Assembly: GCF_009176725.1 (NCBI RefSeq)
Contig: NZ_AP020337.1
Coordinates: 2,976,001 to 3,040,000 of the forward strand
Source of the DNA: Pseudomonas sp. KUIN-1
GTDB taxonomy: Bacteria; Pseudomonadota; Gammaproteobacteria; Pseudomonadales; Pseudomonadaceae
Length of the DNA: 64,000 bases
Direction: 5' to 3'
Under the pieces are notes generated by a model, which did no database searches, had not been told where the DNA came from, and worked only from the letters and a program-made list of their open reading frames with translations. This document shows positions 62,901-64,000 of this stretch, piece after piece. Within the stretch, counting starts at the first letter, position 1. Every line of letters starts with the position of its first letter. The position numbers and the translations under genes are program-made.

Positions 62901-64000
62901 GTGCGTTCCGTCAACTGATTACTGCCCAGGGCGAGAACGATCAGGCGCATTCACTGCGCCAGGTGATTTTCGGCGGTGAAGCGCTGGAAACAGCGATGCT
63001 CAAGCCGTGGTACGCCCGCAACGTGAATGCTGCTACACAGTTGGTAAACATGTACGGCATCACCGAAACGACCGTGCATGTGACCTATTACCCATTGCAG
63101 CCTGAAGATGCCCAGCGCGTCGGCGCCAGCCCGATCGGCACGCGTATCCCGGACCTGCAGCTTTATCTGCTCGATACCTGTGGCGAACCGGTACCGGTCG
63201 GCGTAGTCGGCGAGCTGTACGTGGGCGGGGCCGGTGTGGCGCGCGGCTACCTGAACCGTGAGGCACTGACGGCCGAGCGTTTTCTAGATAACCCGTTCAG
63301 TACGGTGCCGGGCACGCGCCTGTATCGCACCGGCGACCTGGGGCGCTGGCTGGCCGACGGCACCCTGGAGTACCTGGGGCGTAACGACGAACAGGTCAAG
63401 ATTCGCGGCTTCCGCATCGAGCTGGGTGAAATCGAAGCGCGTCTGGCTGAATATCCTGACGTCCGCGATGCCGTTGTGTTGTGTCGTGAGGACGTGCCCG
63501 GAGACAAGCGTCTGGTGGCCTATGTCACGACGCTGCACCCGGAAAGCCTGCTGGACATCGAAACCCTGCGCGAGCATTTGCAAGAGACATTGCCGCAGTA
63601 CATGGTGCCGGCAGCCTACGTGCAGCTCAATGCACTACCGCTGACCGCCAACGGCAAGCTCGACCGCAAAGCCCTGCCAGCGCCCGACCGCTCGGCGCTG
63701 GCCAGTCGTGGCTACGAAGCGCCCGAGGGCGACACCGAGATGGCCATTGCGCGGATCTGGCAAGACCTGCTGCAACTGGAGCAGGTCGGTCGGCATGATC
63801 ACTTCTTTGAACTGGGCGGTCACTCGCTGCTGGCCGTGAAATTGATCGAGCGCATGCGCCAGATCGATCTGGTTGCCGACGTGCGCGTGCTGTTCAGCCA
63901 GCCGACCCTGTCTGCCCTGGCGGCAGCGGTGGGCGGCAAGGAGGCCGTCGAGGTACCCGCCAACCTTATTCCCGCCAACTGCGAGCGCATCACCCCCGAC
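50810..64000 (+). CDS. sypB: Syringopeptin synthetase SypB, NRPS (3' end beyond window)
   Basis: Second syringopeptin synthetase; 4397 codons lie in the window with no stop. The likely start is GTG 50810, which overlaps the sypA stop as GTGA and has GGAG 8 bases upstream; ATG 50816 is the alternative. Residues 1 to ~55 resemble a TubC-type N-terminal docking domain. Four C-A-T modules follow with carrier serines at residues 1098, 2177, 3253 and 4339, and the next C domain begins at the window end. All four complete C domains have the dual signature (HHIAAEQGD, HHIAAEQGD, HHLSAEQGD, HHLSAERGD). A-domain codes predict Ala-Ala-Val-Thr/Dhb. One oddity: the A10 motif of the first A domain reads NGKLHRQ instead of NGKLDRK, though the catalytic Lys is kept. 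By comparison with known SypB, one more module should follow. Confidence 0.94.
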   Translation, partial: MSMIELLAVLEEKDVQLAVKGDQLVVSGKRQSLMEPAVLALLRENKAALIELINAGEYYSGKADEVEVPAQAITPGCEHITPAMLPLIKLDQAAIETIVARVPGGVRNVQDIYSLAPLQEGILYHHIAAEQGDPYVLQAQFTIASRERFDEFTTALQQVIDRHDILRTSVVWEGLAEPVQVVWRKADLVLSEIIIDPAAGPASEQLQQRFDPRHYRLDISQAPLLRLAFTHDVANQCWVAMLLFHHIAIDHAALDLVQHEIHAHLYGQAHTLGEPVPYRNYVAQSRLGVTNKQHEGFFREMLGDIDEPTLPFGLHDVRGDGHGIEEAHQTLPAELSQRLRAQARQQGVSAASLHHLAWAQVLGRLCGRNDVVFGTVLLGRMQGGNGARRALGMFINTLPLRVAVGEQEVRAGVKATHARLTTLLGHEHASLALAQRCSGVAAPTPLFSALLNYRHSSAEAVTGQAIQLWEGIEVRGGEERTNYPLILSLDDLGEGFSLNVQAVAGIGAQRVCGYMQTALESLVHALEQTPHASLNSLPILPAAEREQLLVGFNGTKLDYPSQQTIHGLFEAQVERTPQAVAVVYGEQRLTYHELNQQANRLAHALLKQGVQPDSRVGICVERGAEMVVGLLAILKAGGGYVPLDPAYPVERIAYMLQDSAPAAVLAQTATQRLLADVSAPVINLDQCNWQDESVQNPKVAGLISAHLAYLIYTSGSTGLPKGVMIEHRNTVNFLTWAHNAFEGSVLEKTLFSTSLNFDLAVYECFAPLTSGGSIKVVRNVLELQHGEHDIGLINTVPSALKALLDVNGLPDSVHTVNVAGEALKRNLVENLFEKTGVQRLCNLYGPSETTTYSSWVAMDREDGFAPHIGKPVGNTQFYLLDEQRQPVPLGVAGEIYIGGAGVARGYLNRDDLTAERFLTDPFSQQPAARMYRTGDLGRYLPDGNIEYLGRNDDQVKIRGFRIELGEIDARLTKHPEVHEAVVTAREDIPGDKRLVAYYTLIPRQASVDIDNLRGWLQEQLPAYMIPVAYVRLDAMPLTPNGKLHRQALPAPESDLLISRGYEAPQGEIETQIAVIWQELLGVEQVGRHDNFFELGGHSLLAVSLIGRMRHIGLSADVKVLFSQPTLAALASAVGGSDEPGSDEVTVATNLITPGCQRITPDLLPLIKLTQEQIDLVVACVPGGAANVQDIYPLAPLQEGILYHHIAAEQGDPYVLQSQFAFDSRAHLDSFAQALQTVINRHDILRTSMHWESLDEPLQVVWRHVELSVEDVQLNPDLGDISRQLQERLDPRQMRLDIRQAPLMRLVCTLDTVNQRWLATLMFHHMILDHTALDQVRHEMQVCLLGQADQLGDSIPYRNYVAQARLGLNEQDHELFFKDMLGDIDEPTLPFGLHDVQGDGSAIDQARLMLDGGLSQRLRVQARQLGVSAASLIHLAFAQMLGRLSGREQVVFGTVLMGRMQSGEGAERALGMFINTLPLRVDLGKQGVRDGVKATHQRLTGLLGHEHASLALAQRCSGVVAPAPLFSALLNYRHSSVAVTDTAMAAWDGMQSLGLDDEERTNYPLTLNVDDLGEGFSLTALVASSIGAKRVCGYMHTALETLLTALEQTPQASLQGLSILPAVEREQLLAGFNDTALDYPHEQTIHGMFEAQVERTPEAVAVVHGERRLTYRELNEQANRLAHALRKQGVEPDSRVGICVERGAEMVVGLLAILKAGGGYVPLDPAYPIERIAYMLQDSAPAAVLAQTATQGLLADVSVPVINLDLSDWQDGSVQNPQVAGLTSAHLAYLIYTSGSTGLPKGVMIEHRNTVNFLTWAHTAFDASALEKTLFSTSLNFDLAVYECFAPLTSGGSIKVVKNVLELQHGEHDIGLINTVPSALKALLEVDGLPTSVHTVNVAGEALKRSLVESLFENTGVQRLCNLYGPSETTTYSSWVAMDREDGFAPHIGKPVGNTQFYLLDEQQQLVPLGVAGEIYIGGAGVARGYLNRDDLTAERFLADPFSQQPAARMYRTGDLGRYSADGNIEYLGRNDDQVKIRGFRIELGEIDARLAKHAAVHEAVVTAREDVPGDQRLVAYYTLIAGHASVDIDSLRGWLQDQLPAYMIPVAYVQLDSLPLTPNGKLDRKALPAPESDALISRGYEAPQGETETQIAAIWQDLLGVAQVSRHDNFFELGGHSLLAVSLIGRMRQSGLSSDVRVLFGQPTLAALAAAVGGGMEVVVPANLIPEHCEHITPDLLPLISLTQVQIDLVVAGVPDGAANVQDIYPLAPLQAGILYHHLSAEQGDPYVLQSQFAFASQERLEDFVVALRRVIQRHDILRTALAWEGLDEPVQVVWRHASLIRERLHPDPQGPDVSAQLHQRFDARHYRLDIRQAPMMRLIHAWDEPNQRWLALLLFHHLALDHTALDVLRHEMQACLLGQQAQLGAPVPYRNYVAQACLGLSREEHKAFFRDMLGDVDEPTLPFGLQDVQGDGHAIEEATRVLSAALNLRLRAQARQLGVSVASLAHLAWAQVLGKVSGKQDVVFGTVLMGRMQGGDGADRALGMFINTLPLRVAVGEQGVRAGVQATHARLTALLGHEHAFLALAQRCSGISAPTPLFSALLNYRHSAEARVSEQATLAWQGIETLGGEERTNYPLALNVDDLGDGFSLNVQVSGNVGAMRVCDYMETALEQLLLALEQNPEAPLNSIAILSAAEREQLLVGFNNTALDYPHQQTVHGLFEAQVRNNPEACAAIHDGVALSYTELNTRANRLARHLLGLGVQPGDSVAILLERSHDLLASQLAVLKCAAVYVPLDVNAPVERQAFMIEDSQASVLLTLSQMSLTTSTQRVDLDRLMLNGLDNDDLALAQSSESVAYIMYTSGSTGTPKGVLVPHRAISRLVINNGYADFTAQDRVAFASNPAFDASTLDVWAPLLNGGCVVVIGQHDLLSPLNFQRLLLEQSVTVLWMTAGLFHQYASGLGEAFSRLRYLIVGGDVLDPAVIARVLANNAPQHLLNGYGPTEATTFSATYEIVSVDNGSIPIGKPVGNTRLYVLDSQGQPVPLGVPGELYIGGQGVAKGYLNRDELSTTQFVVDPFSEQIDALMYRTGDLVRWRADGNLEYLGRNDDQVKIRGFRVELGEIEARLAEHADVREAVVLCRQDVPGDKRLVAYVTAQQSENALDIEHLRNHLQGTLPDYMVPAAYVQLDALPLTANGKLDRKALPAPDAQSLINRGYEAPQGEVETLLAAIWADVLTVERVGRHDHFFELGGHSLLAVMLIERMRQVGLSADVRALFSQPTLAALAAAVGSGREIHVPANGITADCQRITPDMVPLANLDQVAIDRIVATVPGGVANVQDIYPLAPLQEGILYHHLSAERGDPYLLQSLFSFDSQEHVDDFARALQFVIQRHDILRTALIWEGLDEPIQVVWRQALLMRESFDADPHGSDMAAQLHQRFDARHHRLDIRQAPMMRLIHAWDEPNQRWLALLQFHHLVMDHTTLDVVRYEMQASLLGQEAQLGAAVPYRNYVAQARLGVSQDEHEVFFSDMLGDVDEPTLPFGLQQVHGDGHGIEEDQLAVGADLSRRLRVQARQLGVSAASLVHLAWARLLGQVSGRDDVVFGTVLLGRMQGGNGADRALGMFINTLPLRVTLGSRSVCESVREVHDKLTALLGHEHASLALAQRCSGVVAPAPLFSALLNYRHSSVAVTDEALTAWNGMQSLGDEERTNYPLTLNVDDQGEDFLLTVQTVPLIEAARICAYMQQTLNSLVDALEQAPQTPLHAISILPRKERTQLLEQWNEPGQHYANETPIHQQFEAHAAERPDAVALVFEAQTLSYGELNARANQVAHRLLALGVRADDRVAICVERGPAMIIGLLGILKSGAGYVPLDPAYPPERLAYTLGDSTPVALLSQQSVQQALPVSQVPVIYLDDAGLQDESVDNPQISVKPDDLAYVIYTSGSTGLPKGVMVEHRNVARLFSATEDWFGFNEQDVWALFHSFAFDFSVWEIWGALLHGGRLLIVPQLVSRSPEDFYTLLCSTAVTVLNQTPSAFRQLITAQGENDQAHSLRQVIFGGEALETAMLKPWYARNVNAATQLVNMYGITETTVHVTYYPLQPEDAQRVGASPIGTRIPDLQLYLLDTCGEPVPVGVVGELYVGGAGVARGYLNREALTAERFLDNPFSTVPGTRLYRTGDLGRWLADGTLEYLGRNDEQVKIRGFRIELGEIEARLAEYPDVRDAVVLCREDVPGDKRLVAYVTTLHPESLLDIETLREHLQETLPQYMVPAAYVQLNALPLTANGKLDRKALPAPDRSALASRGYEAPEGDTEMAIARIWQDLLQLEQVGRHDHFFELGGHSLLAVKLIERMRQIDLVADVRVLFSQPTLSALAAAVGGKEAVEVPANLIPANCERITPD
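50974..54220 (+). other. SypB module 6: dual C - A(Ala) - T
   Basis: Boundaries are approximate. The dual signature is at residues 125-133. The A-domain pocket reads DLYNNALTY (Ala). NGKLHRQ replaces the usual NGKLDRK at about 53930. The carrier serine is residue 1098. Confidence 0.84.
52500..53770. repeat. Ala A-domain repeat, copy 2 (sypB module 6)
   Basis: Middle copy of the alanine A-domain family. It differs from the other two across the segment in which those two are the same. Confidence 0.82.
54220..57458 (+). other. SypB module 7: dual C - A(Ala) - T
   Basis: Boundaries are approximate. The dual signature starts at residue 1203. The A-domain pocket is again DLYNNALTY (Ala), whereas classical syringopeptin 22 has Val at position 7. 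The carrier serine is residue 2177. Confidence 0.83.
55740..57010. repeat. Ala A-domain repeat, copy 3 (sypB module 7)
   Basis: Third copy; shares a patch with copy 1 in sypA that copy 2 lacks. Confidence 0.82.
57458..60686 (+). other. SypB module 8: dual C - A(Val) - T
   Basis: Boundaries are approximate. The dual signature HHLSAEQGD starts at residue 2277. The A-domain pocket reads DALWIGGTF (Val). This is the intact paralogue of the broken A domain in sypA module 3. The carrier serine is residue 3253. Confidence 0.86.
58960..60440. repeat. Val A-domain repeat, copy 2 (sypB module 8)
   Basis: Intact partner of 42710-44200, in one uninterrupted frame. Confidence 0.82.
60686..63944 (+). other. 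SypB module 9: dual C - A(Thr to Dhb) - T
   Basis: Boundaries are approximate. The dual signature HHLSAERGD starts at residue 3353. The A-domain pocket reads DFWNIGMVH (Thr), fitting Dhb9. The A domain is close in DNA to that of sypA module 1. The carrier serine is residue 4339; a few residues of the next C domain follow before the window ends. Confidence 0.86.
62170..63150. repeat. Thr A-domain repeat, copy 2 (sypB module 9)
   Basis: Partner of 36151-37130. Confidence 0.8.

Noticed and set aside
1..64000. A previously undescribed system hidden in the window
   Set aside because: Every long segment is accounted for by the known syr-syp genes; unusual points are variants within those genes rather than a new system.

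Overview
This window is most of the syringomycin-syringopeptin (syr-syp) lipodepsipeptide island of a Pseudomonas syringae-group bacterium, most like pathovar syringae. The sequence is GC-rich. Eight genes fill nearly all of it, and their order, sizes and catalytic residues match the known toxin locus. I found no RNA gene, insertion sequence, CRISPR array or prophage.

Left half, minus strand. syrE (26986 leftward off the window edge) encodes a giant nonribosomal peptide synthetase (NRPS) with eight C-A-T modules plus the start of a ninth, A-less module. A-domain specificity codes read Ser-Ser-Dab-Dab-Arg-(Phe by position)-Thr/Dhb-Asp, which is the syringomycin order. Upstream lies the syrB1-syrB2-syrC operon. 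SyrB1 loads threonine on its own carrier domain, SyrB2 (non-heme iron halogenase) chlorinates it, and SyrC carries 4-chlorothreonine to the last SyrE carrier.

Right half, plus strand. The divergent series starts with syrP (hydroxylase for the Asp residue) and syrD (ABC exporter). It continues into sypA (five modules: Dhb-Pro-Val-Leu/Val-Ala) and sypB (Ala-Ala-Val-Dhb, then cut by the window end).

Control. Three 20-bp dyads matching the syr-syp box (TGTC...GACA) lie upstream of syrE, syrB1 and syrP. I saw none upstream of syrD or sypA, so syrP-syrD-sypA-sypB probably read through from one promoter. A hairpin between syrC and syrE may end the syrB1-B2-C transcript.

Most notable anomaly: sypA is broken by a single missing base in a C run at 43545-43549, inside the A domain of module 3. 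The intact paralogous Val module in sypB shows what the frame should be. This is either a sequencing error or a real mutation that would abolish syringopeptin. Other points of interest are a TubC-type docking domain on SypB, very recent duplication between neighbouring modules, unusual C-domain signatures in SyrE, and predicted residues that differ from the standard 22-residue syringopeptin. The system itself is already described; I did not find a new one.
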